This document shows, piece by piece, positions 8,056 through 16,556 of a stretch of DNA of 64,000 nucleotides. This DNA comes from Undibacterium parvum (GTDB taxonomy: Bacteria; Pseudomonadota; Gammaproteobacteria; Burkholderiales; Burkholderiaceae_D): the NCBI RefSeq assembly GCF_003955735.1, contig NZ_CP034464.1, positions 3,224,001-3,288,000 of the forward strand, in the 5' to 3' direction. The position numbers and the translations under genes were made by a program. Under the pieces are notes generated by a model, which was not told the DNA's origin, did not search any database, and saw only the letters and a list, made by a program, of their open reading frames with translations. The number at the start of each line of letters is the position of its first letter. The first letter of the stretch is position 1.

Positions 8056-9432
8056 ATGTACCAACTGAATAAAACTAGCTTATACACAGTCATTGGCTTG
8101 TGCTACGGGCTAGCTGGTTTAGCGCAGGCGCAGAGTACGCCGCAGACTACGTTGCCTGATGCGGCGCCTGATGCGATATTGATAGAGAACGTACGTATTT
8201 TCAATGGCAGTAGCGAGCAACTCTCGCCGTCATCCCATGTCTTGGTCGTGGGCAATCTGATCAAAAGTATTTCCAAAACGCCGATCGCGGCTCCGCCCGG
8301 CGCTAAGCTGACGCGCATAGACGGCGGTGGGCGCACCCTGATGCCAGGCTTGATCGACAATCACACGCATATGATGATGAACAGTATCTCGCAGCTTGCC
8401 GTGATGACCAGTGACATCGGCTACGTCAACCTCGCCGCTGGTGCCGCCGCTAGCAAGATGCTGATGCGCGGCTATACCAGTGTGCGCGATCTGGGCGGCC
8501 CCGTGTTCGGCTTGAAGAAAGGCATCGATAGCGGGATGGTGATCGGCCCCAGGATTTGGCCTTCGGGGGCGATGGTGTCGCAGACTGGCGGGCATGGCGA
8601 TTTCCGTTTACCGACCGAGCTGCCTTCGGCTCCTGGCGTTTTTAGTTATACCGAACGAATCGGCGCTGCCATGATTGCCGACGATGCCGCCAGCGTGCAA
8701 AAACGCGTGCGTGAACAGTTGGCACTAGGCGCCTCACAGATCAAACTGATGGCTGGTGGCGGCGTCACTTCTAGTTTTGATCCGCTAGAAGTGACGCAAT
8801 ACACGGTCGAAGAAATTCGTGCCGCAGTGGTCGCCGCAGAGAACTGGGAAACCTATGTGACGGTGCACGCCTACACCCCGCGCGCGGTCAGGCAAGCGAT
8901 CGAGGCCGGGGTGAAATGTATCGATCATGGCCAATTATTAGACGATGCCAGTGCCAAGCTGATCGCCGACAAAGGAATCTGGTGGAGCATGCAGCCGTTT
9001 GCCGACGATAAACCATCCAACTTCGCCGAGGGCACACCGAATCGCATCAAGCAATTGAAGATGTTTAGCGGCACCGATAGCGCTTATGCCTTGATCAAAA
9101 AATACAAAATCAAAACCGCCTGGGGCACCGACATTTTGTTTAATGCCGACACTTTGGCAAGCCAGACTGAGCAACTGACAAAAATGGTGAAATGGTTTGC
9201 ACCTGCCGCCGTGCTGAAAATGGCGACTGCCGACAATGCGCAATTGCTGGCGCTGTCCGGTGCGCGCAGCCCTTACCCTGGCAAACTGGGCGTGGTCGAG
9301 GAAGGCGCATTGGCCGATTTACTGTTGGTCGACGGTGACCCTATCGCGAATATCAAACTACTGGAAGATGCCTCGAAAAATCTATGGCTGATCATGAAAG
9401 ACGGTAAAGTCTACAAAAATATCACGCACTGA
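8056..9432 (+). CDS. Secreted amidohydrolase family protein
   Basis: 458-aa metal-dependent amidohydrolase (imidazolonepropionase/Xaa-Pro dipeptidase-like subgroup) with a Sec signal peptide (MYQLNKTSLYTVIGLCYGLA...AQA), hence periplasmic. Metal-site elements: HTHMM near residue 103, the candidate carboxylated Lys in QIKLMAGGG near 230, His in TVHAYTP near 270, DHGQLL near 290 and Asp in WGTDILF near 358. Start ATG 8056 has AAGGA 5 nt upstream; the frame extends to a TTG at 8023 without support. Related enzymes hydrolyse dipeptides, prolidase substrates or organophosphates; the substrate here is unknown. Confidence 0.9.
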   Translation: MYQLNKTSLYTVIGLCYGLAGLAQAQSTPQTTLPDAAPDAILIENVRIFNGSSEQLSPSSHVLVVGNLIKSISKTPIAAPPGAKLTRIDGGGRTLMPGLIDNHTHMMMNSISQLAVMTSDIGYVNLAAGAAASKMLMRGYTSVRDLGGPVFGLKKGIDSGMVIGPRIWPSGAMVSQTGGHGDFRLPTELPSAPGVFSYTERIGAAMIADDAASVQKRVREQLALGASQIKLMAGGGVTSSFDPLEVTQYTVEEIRAAVVAAENWETYVTVHAYTPRAVRQAIEAGVKCIDHGQLLDDASAKLIADKGIWWSMQPFADDKPSNFAEGTPNRIKQLKMFSGTDSAYALIKKYKIKTAWGTDILFNADTLASQTEQLTKMVKWFAPAAVLKMATADNAQLLALSGARSPYPGKLGVVEEGALADLLLVDGDPIANIKLLEDASKNLWLIMKDGKVYKNITH

Positions 9433-9515
9433 TAGTAAGTCTAGCCCGCGCAGTGCAGCTCAAACAGTGAAGCTCAAACTCCTGGAGTTTTTAGGCCTTT
9501 AATTGAAAGTGAATA

Positions 9516-9896
9516 ATGCTAAATAATGCCGAACAAGAAATTCTAGTACTGGAAGAAACGCTGCGCCTGGCTATGTTAAATGGCGATGTCGCGAGCTTAG
9601 ATCAACTGATCTGTGGCGATATTATCTTTACTAATCATCTGGGACAGTTGTTTACGAAGGAGGATGATCTGGCCTTGCATCGCTCGGGCGTGTTGAAATT
9701 TATTAGTATGCAGCTGTTAGAGCAATACATAAAAATCCAACAAAATACCGCCGTGGTATCGGCCCGTATGCTGCTCTCTGGTACCTATGCTGACGCCCCA
9801 TTTGACGGCGATTTGCGCTACACCCGTGTCTGGCAGCAGCGTGCCGATGGTGGCTGGCAGATCATCGCTGGCCATATTAGTGCCATCAGTGAGTGA
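9516..9896 (+). CDS. NTF2-like/DUF4440 family protein
   Basis: 126 aa with the SnoaL/DUF4440 cone-fold pattern: N-terminal helix EILVLEETLRLAMLNGDVAS, then LICGDIIFTNHLGQLFTKED, and a beta-sheet ending RYTRVWQQRADGGWQIIAGH. Cytoplasmic. Members include isomerases and ligand-binding proteins; none of the residues seen fixes a reaction. It lies 42 nt before an AraC regulator in the same direction, so the two may form an operon. Confidence 0.85.
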   Translation: MLNNAEQEILVLEETLRLAMLNGDVASLDQLICGDIIFTNHLGQLFTKEDDLALHRSGVLKFISMQLLEQYIKIQQNTAVVSARMLLSGTYADAPFDGDLRYTRVWQQRADGGWQIIAGHISAISE

Positions 9897-9938
9897 GCCA
9901 AATCTGTGCATCACAGCTTGCCGCGTTTGGGATAAATC

Positions 9939-10751
9939 ATGACTCAGGCTTTTGCCCACATCCTTAGCACTAGCGTAGCGCATAGAGTGCGTACCAGTGT
10001 GGTGCGCGACGACATGCTCGGTTATATCGTCTCTGGCAGCAAGCGCCTGTTGCGCCCGGGTGAGAGCGAAGAATACCAAACGGGCGAATTTTTTCTGATC
10101 GCACGCGGCACGCAATGGGATATGGTGAATGACAGCGCGCCGCAAGGACAGTATGTGGCGCATGTCTTGCTGTTGACGCCAGCCTTGATCGAGCTGTTTC
10201 ATGAGCGCTTTGCCCAGTTTGCATCGCTGTTGCCGCTCGCCGCCTGCGCCAAAATCGGCCAAGATAAAACGCTGCACACGGCTTACGCGCGTGCCTTTGC
10301 CTCGCTGACAGACACTCAGGTATCTAGCGCACTGAGTCAACATCGCTTGCTGGAATTATTGCTGATGCTGGCCGAACGAGGTCTGGTTTTTTCGCGCGCC
10401 TCAGAGCTCAGTTGGGCAGATCGTGTGCGTCGTATGGTAGCGCAGCGTCCGCACGATGCATGGACCGTTAATCAACTGGCGACTAGTTTTAATCTTAGCG
10501 CCAGCACCTTACGGCGTCGCCTCGATAGCGAAGGCAGCACCGTCAGTGACTGCGTGCGTGAAGTGAGGCTAGAGACTGCGCTGTTACTGCTGCAGAGCAC
10601 CATGCTGCCAGTGTCCGATATTGCCTACCGCTCTGGCTATGCCTCGCACAGCCGCTTTTCCGCCGCCTTCCGCGAACGCTTTGGATTTACTCCTTCGCAT
10701 TTGCGCCCGCCCATGAACTCTGGCGCACAGCATTTGGCGCAATCGGGCTAG
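9939..10751 (+). CDS. AraC family transcriptional regulator
   Basis: 270-aa regulator. The N-terminal half is a cupin-type sensing domain (GSKRLLRPGESEEYQTGEFF); the C-terminal ~100 residues form the double helix-turn-helix (WTVNQLATSFNLSASTLRRRL and VSDIAYRSGYASHSRFSAAF), ending with the usual FGFTPSHLR. It probably controls adjacent genes such as the NTF2-like gene before it or the YbhB-like gene after it (inference from neighbourhood only). No operator could be identified. Confidence 0.93.
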   Translation: MTQAFAHILSTSVAHRVRTSVVRDDMLGYIVSGSKRLLRPGESEEYQTGEFFLIARGTQWDMVNDSAPQGQYVAHVLLLTPALIELFHERFAQFASLLPLAACAKIGQDKTLHTAYARAFASLTDTQVSSALSQHRLLELLLMLAERGLVFSRASELSWADRVRRMVAQRPHDAWTVNQLATSFNLSASTLRRRLDSEGSTVSDCVREVRLETALLLLQSTMLPVSDIAYRSGYASHSRFSAAFRERFGFTPSHLRPPMNSGAQHLAQSG

Positions 10752-10808
10752 TGAGGCGAGCAGAATGATGCGATGATTATTCTCCCTTCAATTATCCAAG
10801 GAAATTCC

Positions 10809-11378
10809 ATGAGAACTCAGTTCATCAAGACTATCTTTTGTAGCGCTGCGCTATTTGGCGCCGTCAATCTGGCGCACGCCGCCGATTTCCATCTGAGTAG
10901 TAGCGAGATCAAGGCCGGCGCTTTGATGGATAAAAAATTCGAATTCAATAGTTTTGGTTGTTCCGGCGAAAACAAGTCGCCCGCCTTGCATTGGGAAGGT
11001 GCACCGAAAGACGCAAAAAGTTTTGCTGTCACCGTCTACGATCCGGATGCGCCTACTGGCTCTGGCTGGTGGCACTGGTCAGTTATCAACATTCCGGCTA
11101 GCGTGACAGAATTAAAAGCCGATGCCGGCGCAGTTGGCAGCGCCAATCTGCCAGCGGGTGCTACGCAAGTGCGTATCGATTATGGCGTCGCAGCCTGGGG
11201 CGGTGCTTGCCCGCCAGCTGGCGATAAAGCACATCACTATATCTTCACCGTGCATGCACTCAAGGTCGAAAAACTAGAGATCCCGGCCGACGCCACTGCG
11301 GCATTGGCTGGCTATATGATCAACGCCAACAGCATCAAAAAAGCCAGCTTCACCGCCAAGTATGGTCGTAGTAAATAA
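10809..11378 (+). CDS. YbhB/YbcL family Raf-kinase-inhibitor-like protein, exported
   Basis: 189-aa phosphatidylethanolamine-binding-protein fold with a signal peptide (MRTQFIKTIFCSAALFGA...AHA). Family motifs: NKSPALHWEGAPKDAKSFAV, the ligand-pocket YDPDAPTGSGWWHWSVINI and GGACPPAGDKAHHYIFTVHAL. ATG 10809 is preceded by AAGGA, so the longer frame from 10773 is not used. The in vivo ligand of bacterial members is not established. The gene follows the AraC regulator by 57 nt. Confidence 0.93.
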   Translation: MRTQFIKTIFCSAALFGAVNLAHAADFHLSSSEIKAGALMDKKFEFNSFGCSGENKSPALHWEGAPKDAKSFAVTVYDPDAPTGSGWWHWSVINIPASVTELKADAGAVGSANLPAGATQVRIDYGVAAWGGACPPAGDKAHHYIFTVHALKVEKLEIPADATAALAGYMINANSIKKASFTAKYGRSK

Positions 11379-11428
11379 GTAGAAAATCAGTAGAAAAAAG
11401 CAGAAAATAAACAGTAAAAAAGCAGCAA

Positions 11429-11460
11429 GCGTCATCGCTGGCATTAGCGAGCGATGACGC
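11429..11460 (+). terminator. Strong hairpin downstream of the YbhB-like gene
   Basis: 11-bp perfect stem GCGTCATCGCT / AGCGATGACGC with a 10-nt loop. The downstream T-run is weak (AATAAAATTTTC some 10 nt later), so it may be a Rho-independent terminator of moderate strength or an mRNA 3'-end stabiliser. Confidence 0.55.
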
Positions 11461-11497
11461 AATGGCTGCAATAAAATTTTCAAGCACTTGGCCGCTC

Positions 11498-11556
11498 GCG
11501 CATATTCCATGCGGGTCTCCAGCCTGCATGGCCTGCAGCCCGCATGGGATATGCGC
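11498..11556. repeat. Dispersed palindrome family A, copy 2
   Basis: 59 bp with arms GCGCATATTCCATGCGG / CCGCATGGGATATGCGC (one mismatch) and an inner CCTGCATGGCCTGCAG core. It lies 120 nt downstream of the YbhB-like gene, between convergent genes. Confidence 0.92.
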
Positions 11557-11673
11557 AGTGGCGGGGATGCTGGCGAAATCCAATATGGAACAACCCGCTG
11601 GTGGAGTTTGGCTTGCTTAGTACGGGGCACAGCCTTAATTGTCACAATTAAGTAGGGCGGCTTTTAAGCCTCC

Positions 11674-12180
11674 CTACATGGCCGTTTGCGTCAAACGGAC
11701 TTCACAATAGCGCATAAACTTTAAATTACCTTTAAATTCAAAAAGACCTTTACCACACAGAGCCTCAATACGTTGACTATAGAAAATATCAGGTATCCCT
11801 GCTTTATGGAGTTTTGATTCAGTCATAAATACACCGACTATCCGTGCAACTTTTTGAAACTGATGATTTGAGTATGAAAGCAAAGCCAAATCAATTGCTT
11901 CCAACTCCTCATTTGTTATTTCAGAAACGTTCTCTATTTCTTCGTGAGTTAATTCCGGAAGCGACCAGTCTTGCCAAGGAGGCGGTGGTTTTAATTCCGG
12001 ATATTTTTCTAATATTGGTGATTGAAACTCTCGAATGAGACCAATTGATCTGCCAAGAGTACCTATGTGATAGAAATCTTCGCTGCTATTTTGCGACAAA
12101 TTTAACGCCTCGTTCAAAGCTAAATCTAGTTTTTCCAAGGCGTCAACAAGTAATGCATTTAAAGTTAAATCTGATGGCAT
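11674..12180 (-). CDS. DUF3658-like hypothetical protein
   Basis: 168 aa. The C-terminal part resembles DUF3658: LEAIDLALLSYSNHQFQKVA followed by IPDIFYSQRIEALCGKGLFE and LKFMRYCEVRL. The N-terminal half is helical and acidic (DALEKLDLALNEALNLSQN). The gene is clearly more AT-rich than its neighbours and sits between a repeat-bearing stretch and a 470-bp gene-free stretch, so it may be a recent acquisition (inference). Function unknown. Confidence 0.75.
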   Translation of the reverse strand: MPSDLTLNALLVDALEKLDLALNEALNLSQNSSEDFYHIGTLGRSIGLIREFQSPILEKYPELKPPPPWQDWSLPELTHEEIENVSEITNEELEAIDLALLSYSNHQFQKVARIVGVFMTESKLHKAGIPDIFYSQRIEALCGKGLFEFKGNLKFMRYCEVRLTQTAM

Positions 12181-12651
12181 AAAGAGTTTCTTACCTGAAT
12201 AAAAAGTATTTTAATTTTCATTTTTAAAATTAACCGATAATTAAAAAGCTAGTCAAAGGTTATTTTTCTCAGCACATTCTTGTTCTGTTTAGCTCTTACC
12301 TTGATGATCTTAAAAACAGAAGGTATAAGCAGATCCGCAAAAAAAGGCGCTGAACGACATTTTCATTTTACCAATGAAGTTGGCGCGACCGAAAAATATT
12401 TGCCATGAGTCTTAATTTCCTTATACCGCGATCCGGGCATGGCCATGCATCACTTGCGCTGCCACAAATTTGATAGTGTTTGATAGTGTTTGATGGATTT
12501 TATGCACGGTTTGCTACTCTATTGGGTAGTTTGCGCATATATTCAGGGCTGGCACTTGCTTCGCACTGGCTGGGCGCTTACTCTGCTGCATGGATTTTTT
12601 CTGGCCGCGTTTTTTCATGCCTGGCTTAACGATGATAGCAATAGAATTTTT
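12181..12651. other. Gene-free AT-rich region
   Basis: 471 bp between a minus-strand DUF3658 gene and a plus-strand hydrolase; it should hold both promoters. A short tandem repeat of TTTGATAGTGT occurs around 12469-12494. The hydrolase frame remains open from 12490, but the encoded peptide looks like untranslated sequence. No RNA gene is recognisable. Confidence 0.5.
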
Positions 12652-13683
12652 ATGACTTCGACTCTTTCTTTCGCGCCGACTGCGGCACAGTGGTGCGCTG
12701 ACATTTTGCCTGGCTTTGAACAACTGAGTCTGAAGGCCGCCACTAGCGCGAAGGCCGCTCCGAGCGCGGAGGGGCAGGCGGATGGCGTTGAGATCACGCT
12801 GGTGCGACGTCTGTGTCGACGCCAAGGTGAGGAGGGCAAGCCTAGGGCGGCGGTCTTGTACATCCACGGCTTCGTTGACTATTTTTTTCAGACCGAGCTG
12901 GCTGATTTTTATCATGCGCAAGGGCTGGATTTTTATGCGCTGGATTTGCGTAGTCATGGCCGATCTTTGCGGCCTGGACAACTGCCCAATTTTACTTTGG
13001 ATGTGAATGAGTATCTGCAAGACGTAGATGCCGCCATTAGCGTCTTGCACCAGAGCGAACAAGTGGCGTGGCTGATGCTCAATGGCCATTCTACCGGCGG
13101 CTTGGTGGCGGCGTTGTATGCGCACCGCGGCGCGCAGCGTGCGCAGGTTAAGGCGCTGTTTTTGAATAGCCCGTTTCTGGATATGAATCTAGCGGCCTGG
13201 CAAGAGAAGTATGCCGAACCAGTGCTGGCCTGGCTGGGCAAGTTTTTCCCTTACTGGCGTCTGCCGGGTTTGCCGACCTGGTACGGTCGCAGCCTGCATG
13301 TGATGCATCAAGGGCAATGGGACTACCGTACCGATTGGAAACCGATTGCCGGTTTCCCTGTGTACGCAGGCTGGTTTCGCGCCATCCATCTGGCGCATGA
13401 GGAGGTGGCGCGCGGTTTGCAAATCGCTTGCCCTTGTCTGATGCTGCACGCTGAGCACAGCCTGCGCGCTACCGCCTGGAGTGAGGATCTGCTGAGCGCC
13501 GATATTGTGCTCGATGTGGCCGACATGCAGCGGCTGGCACCCGCTTTAGGCTTGCAGGTAGAGCGCCATGCGATCGCCGGTGGCATTCATGATCTGGTGC
13601 TGTCGCGCCCGACCGCCAGACATCAGGTCTGGCAATTGCTGGGCGCGTGGTTGGCTAGGGTGAGGGCAAGCGGCGCAGAATGA
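12652..13683 (+). CDS. Alpha/beta hydrolase (serine aminopeptidase S33/lysophospholipase-like)
   Basis: 343 aa from ATG 12652. Alpha/beta-hydrolase core: oxyanion region VLYIHGFVDYFFQ, strand-turn YALDLRSHGRSLRPGQ, nucleophile elbow NGHSTGG (Ser near residue 147) and a C-terminal GGIHDLVLS carrying the catalytic His near 313. The aromatic-rich cap (LPGLPTWYGRSLHVMHQG) suggests lipid or ester substrates; monoacylglycerol-lipase-like members are known. ATG 12493 would add 53 hydrophobic residues that lie outside the domain, so the internal start is preferred; neither has a strong ribosome site. Confidence 0.85.
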   Translation: MTSTLSFAPTAAQWCADILPGFEQLSLKAATSAKAAPSAEGQADGVEITLVRRLCRRQGEEGKPRAAVLYIHGFVDYFFQTELADFYHAQGLDFYALDLRSHGRSLRPGQLPNFTLDVNEYLQDVDAAISVLHQSEQVAWLMLNGHSTGGLVAALYAHRGAQRAQVKALFLNSPFLDMNLAAWQEKYAEPVLAWLGKFFPYWRLPGLPTWYGRSLHVMHQGQWDYRTDWKPIAGFPVYAGWFRAIHLAHEEVARGLQIACPCLMLHAEHSLRATAWSEDLLSADIVLDVADMQRLAPALGLQVERHAIAGGIHDLVLSRPTARHQVWQLLGAWLARVRASGAE

Positions 13684-13695
13684 GCCCTGCCGGAG

Positions 13696-13754
13696 GCGCA
13701 TATTCCATGCGCCTTGCCAGCCATGCAGGCTGGAAACCCGCATGGAATATGCGC
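13696..13754. repeat. Dispersed palindrome family A, copy 3
   Basis: 59 bp with arms GCGCATATTCCATGCG / CGCATGGAATATGCGC. It begins 13 nt after the hydrolase stop, and its asymmetric core runs opposite to copies 2 and 5. Confidence 0.92.
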
Positions 13755-13798
13755 GTCTGGCCTGCCGTCTAAAAATATCCTGAGGCTAGTAAATAAGT

Positions 13799-13912
13799 AA
13801 GACTTACGCAAAATTGCGCCAGCTAGGCGTACCGCCGAAGACAGTACGCCGGTACTAGTACTAGTACGGCAAGGCGAGTGCAACAACGCTGGGGCGGTTT
13901 TGCCAAAGTCCT
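13799..13912. repeat. MITE-like element family B, copy with expanded centre
   Basis: 114-bp variant of the 102-bp element: ends ..GACTTACGCAAAATTG and ..TTTTGCCAAAGTCCT, with the central TTTAGTACGG replaced by a longer CCGGTACTAGTACTAGTACG tract, which is itself a palindromic tandem. It lies 45 nt from palindrome A copy 3 and ends 58 nt before the exonuclease start. Confidence 0.88.
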
Positions 13913-13970
13913 ATAAGTTATTTCTCGCCGTGGTCGCTATGCAGGGCGCTATTTTGCTATCATCTTGGCT

Positions 13971-14558
13971 ATGACCTCTGAAGAAATCCTCCTGCTGCCC
14001 TCGTATCCCGGTATTCCCTTCGATAATATCCGCCTGGTGCGTTCCGAGTCGGATACAGCGCGCGCTTATGCCGCCATGAGCGCGGCTGATGTGCTTGGTT
14101 TTGATACCGAATCGAAGCCGATATTTTTCAAGGGCCAGCAATCGGATGGCCCGCATCTGATACAGCTGGCCACCGACACCGAGGTTTTTTTGTTCCCGGT
14201 GTTGCAGCCTACCCAGATACTGGCGGTGCAAGCGGTGTTGGAGTCCAAGCAGATACTCAAGGTCGGCTTTGGCCTCTCCGACGATAATAAACGTCTGCAT
14301 GCCAAGCTCGGCATCGTCCCTGCCAATGTGCTGGATCTGTCGCGCCTGATGCGCGAGAGTAAGCATCGCGACATGGGCGCCAAGGCCGCAGTGGCCAAGT
14401 ACTTTGGCATGAAACTGCAAAAATCCAAGAAGACCTCGACCTCCAATTGGGCCGCTGCAGCACTCTCCGAGCGCCAGTTGCAATACGCTGCCGATGACGC
14501 GCAGGTTGCCTTGCTGGTCTACCGCAAATGGCTGGCGCTGAAGATTAACGGCGCTTGA
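13971..14558 (+). CDS. 3'-5' exonuclease domain protein (RNase D-like, DEDD)
   Basis: 195-aa stand-alone DEDD exonuclease domain. Motif I is GFDTESKP near residue 43, motif II VGFGLSDDNKRL near residue 98-109 and motif III YAADDAQVALLVYRKW near the C-terminus (Y/H-x3-D type). It lacks the HRDC domains of RNase D, as in many small WRN-type exonucleases. It would trim RNA or DNA 3' ends in the cytoplasm. ATG 13971 is chosen over the TTG two codons upstream. Confidence 0.9.
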   Translation: MTSEEILLLPSYPGIPFDNIRLVRSESDTARAYAAMSAADVLGFDTESKPIFFKGQQSDGPHLIQLATDTEVFLFPVLQPTQILAVQAVLESKQILKVGFGLSDDNKRLHAKLGIVPANVLDLSRLMRESKHRDMGAKAAVAKYFGMKLQKSKKTSTSNWAAAALSERQLQYAADDAQVALLVYRKWLALKINGA

Positions 14559-14674
14559 CCCCGGGTAGTTGGCTGCGTTTTAATTTCTAAGCTAGCGCCG
14601 ACTTGAGCTTAAATTCTAATTTCGACTAGGTTTAAGCGTGTAGAATTTGTCATCAAAATACCGGCAGGCCTAAC

Positions 14675-14733
14675 GCGCATATTCCATGCGCTTCTCCGTC
14701 CATGCAAGGCTGCAGGCCGCATAGACTATGCGC
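14675..14733. repeat. Dispersed palindrome family A, copy 4
   Basis: 59 bp with arms GCGCATATTCCATGCG / CGCATAGACTATGCGC (diverged right arm). It lies between the exonuclease and the lipoprotein hydrolase, ending 56 nt before the latter's start codon. Confidence 0.88.
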
Positions 14734-14788
14734 CTTGGGCAGGGTAGCTGTAGATTCCGCAATTCCACAGAGGCGTTTAAACCAAACT

Positions 14789-15745
14789 ATGCAAAAACTA
14801 TTTTTTATTACTCGTCCGCTCCTTAAATTGCTGTGCGGTCTCACCCTAAGCTGGAGCCTGGTGGGCTGTGTCAGCGTCGAAAATACGCTCTCTAGTTGGG
14901 CCATAAACGGTGAACGGGCCTTGGCCAGTGTGGAGAAAAAACAGATCAGTGTGGGTGAATTTGAACTCAGTTATCTGGAGGGTGGGCAGGGCGATACCGT
15001 CTTTTTGATACACGGCTTTGAGTCGAACAAAGATATCTGGATACGCTTCGCGGCGCAACTGACTAAGCACTACCATGTGATCGCCATCGATTTACCGGGG
15101 CATGGCGATAGCACGATCTTGATGACGCAGAGTTACAGTGTCAGTGAGCAAGCATTACGCGTGATCGCGCTGATGGATGCGCTGCACTTGATGCAACCAG
15201 TTCATCTGCTGGGCCATTCTATGGGCGGTGCGATCGCCTATCATGTGGCAGCAAATGCGCCGGCACGTGTCAAGAGTCTGGGTTTGATGAGCGCGGCCGG
15301 AGTCGTGTCTGGCCGGCCCAGTGAGTTATTCATGCGTCTGCAGCATGGCGAGAATCCCCTGATCGCCCACGATACCCAAAGTTTTAAGGATCTGCTGGCA
15401 TTTACCATGAGCGATCCACCGTATATTCCTGGTCCGGTGATCGCCTCGCTAACGCGCACCGCGATCGCGCGTGAGGCGATCGCCAGCAAGATTTTTACAG
15501 AAATCCGACCGCCCTATTCGCGCGAACTAGAAACGCTGCAAGCTAAAATCAGCATGCCTACTCTCTTGATTTGGGGCGATAAAGATAGAGCCGTGGATGT
15601 CTCTAGCACCGAGGTATTCACCCATCTTATTCCACAGGCACAGCTAGTGATTTTCAAAGACGTAGGGCACGCCCCGCAACTCGAACGCACCAAAGAAACC
15701 GCCATCGCGTATCAGGCATTTTTGGCGGGGGTAAAACCAAACTAA
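14789..15745 (+). CDS. Lipoprotein alpha/beta hydrolase
   Basis: 318 aa with a lipoprotein signal (MQKLFFITRPLLKLLCGLTL, lipobox SLVG-C), so membrane-anchored facing the periplasm. Alpha/beta-hydrolase features: VFLIHGFESNKDIW, DLPGHGDS, nucleophile GHSMGG (Ser near residue 144), acid in WGDKDRAVD and His in VGHAPQLER. Closest in style to esterases/lipases of the BioH/MhpC type. The frame extends upstream through palindrome A, but ATG 14789 gives the proper lipoprotein signal. Substrate unknown. Confidence 0.9.
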   Translation: MQKLFFITRPLLKLLCGLTLSWSLVGCVSVENTLSSWAINGERALASVEKKQISVGEFELSYLEGGQGDTVFLIHGFESNKDIWIRFAAQLTKHYHVIAIDLPGHGDSTILMTQSYSVSEQALRVIALMDALHLMQPVHLLGHSMGGAIAYHVAANAPARVKSLGLMSAAGVVSGRPSELFMRLQHGENPLIAHDTQSFKDLLAFTMSDPPYIPGPVIASLTRTAIAREAIASKIFTEIRPPYSRELETLQAKISMPTLLIWGDKDRAVDVSSTEVFTHLIPQAQLVIFKDVGHAPQLERTKETAIAYQAFLAGVKPN

Positions 15746-16083
15746 AGCCGGGCTGGGGGGCAACGTAGGCTCTTTATGCCGGTGCGCTTAGGCGGCATCA
15801 CCCAGCATCAACCAGCATTGATATTGGATCGCTGGCAGACAATTGATCAGGCTCATTAGGGAAATAATTTTTGACACGACCCTTGAGCCCGCTGTCGTAT
15901 TCTTGTATCGCGCGCAGTGCGGCTGACTTAATACACAATTTGTAATTCATCACAGTCTAGCGTGGTTCGATGCTAGAAGTCTGTGCGTCGTCGTAATTGA
16001 CTACGCTAGTGAGGCCCCTTGATTTATTCTGATCCTGAGTTTAGCAATTCCTAGCTAGCTAAAACAATTTAGGAGCACCTCAA
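15746..16083. other. Gene-free region upstream of small membrane protein genes
   Basis: 338 bp. It should contain the promoter for the 16084-18321 gene group. A good ribosome site (TTTAGGAGC) occurs just before 16084. No repeat family member, hairpin terminator or RNA gene was recognised. Confidence 0.5.
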
Positions 16084-16494
16084 ATGTATCAAGTCTCGCT
16101 GTTTCGGCTCTATGTGTTACGCGCCCTATACTTGCTGGTGTTCATCGCGCTGGGAGTGCAAGTATGGCCTACTCTGCTCGCGCACAGCAAGCCGTTTGAA
16201 TTTATGCACGGTGTCGAAATCTGTATGTTGGCAGCTTTTTCTTTACTCTGCGGTCTGGGCATACGCTATCCCTTGCAGATGTTACCGGTACTGATGTGGG
16301 AATTGATCTGGAAGACTATCTGGCTCGCGATCATCGCCTTGCCACTGTGGCAGTCGAATCAGTTGGACGAAAAGATGTTGCCAAATGTTTTTGCGATTTC
16401 TCTGGTAGTGCTGGTTTACCTCGCCATACCCTGGCCTTACGTTTATAGTCATTATGTGAAAAAACAGGGTGACACATGGCGCAAGACTCAGTGA
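16084..16494 (+). CDS. Small integral membrane protein, unknown
   Basis: 136 aa with about four hydrophobic helices (LYVLRALYLLVFIALGVQVW, EICMLAAFSLLCGLGI, LIWKTIWLAIIALPLW and VFAISLVVLVYLAIPW) and a basic C-terminus. A clear AGGAGC ribosome site precedes the ATG. I recognise no characterised family, although the DoxX-like size and layout are similar. It heads a plus-strand group with the DUF4386 protein and an esterase. Confidence 0.8.
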   Translation: MYQVSLFRLYVLRALYLLVFIALGVQVWPTLLAHSKPFEFMHGVEICMLAAFSLLCGLGIRYPLQMLPVLMWELIWKTIWLAIIALPLWQSNQLDEKMLPNVFAISLVVLVYLAIPWPYVYSHYVKKQGDTWRKTQ

Positions 16495-16556
16495 CAAGAT
16501 TCGTGATGTCGCTGTGCTCAAGCGCAAAGTGATAAATGGCCTGTGGCTAAAGAACA

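Noticed and set aside
9717..10343. 208-codon minus-strand frame
   Set aside because: Antisense to the NTF2-like and AraC genes; low-complexity Arg/Gln/His composition, no motif and no ribosome site.
12490..12651. N-terminal extension of the alpha/beta hydrolase
   Set aside because: The extra residues are outside the domain, hydrophobic and read like translated intergenic sequence with a short tandem repeat; no ribosome site is visible.
13911..14483. 190-codon minus-strand frame
   Set aside because: Antisense to the exonuclease gene with intact DEDD motifs; it also runs into repeat B.
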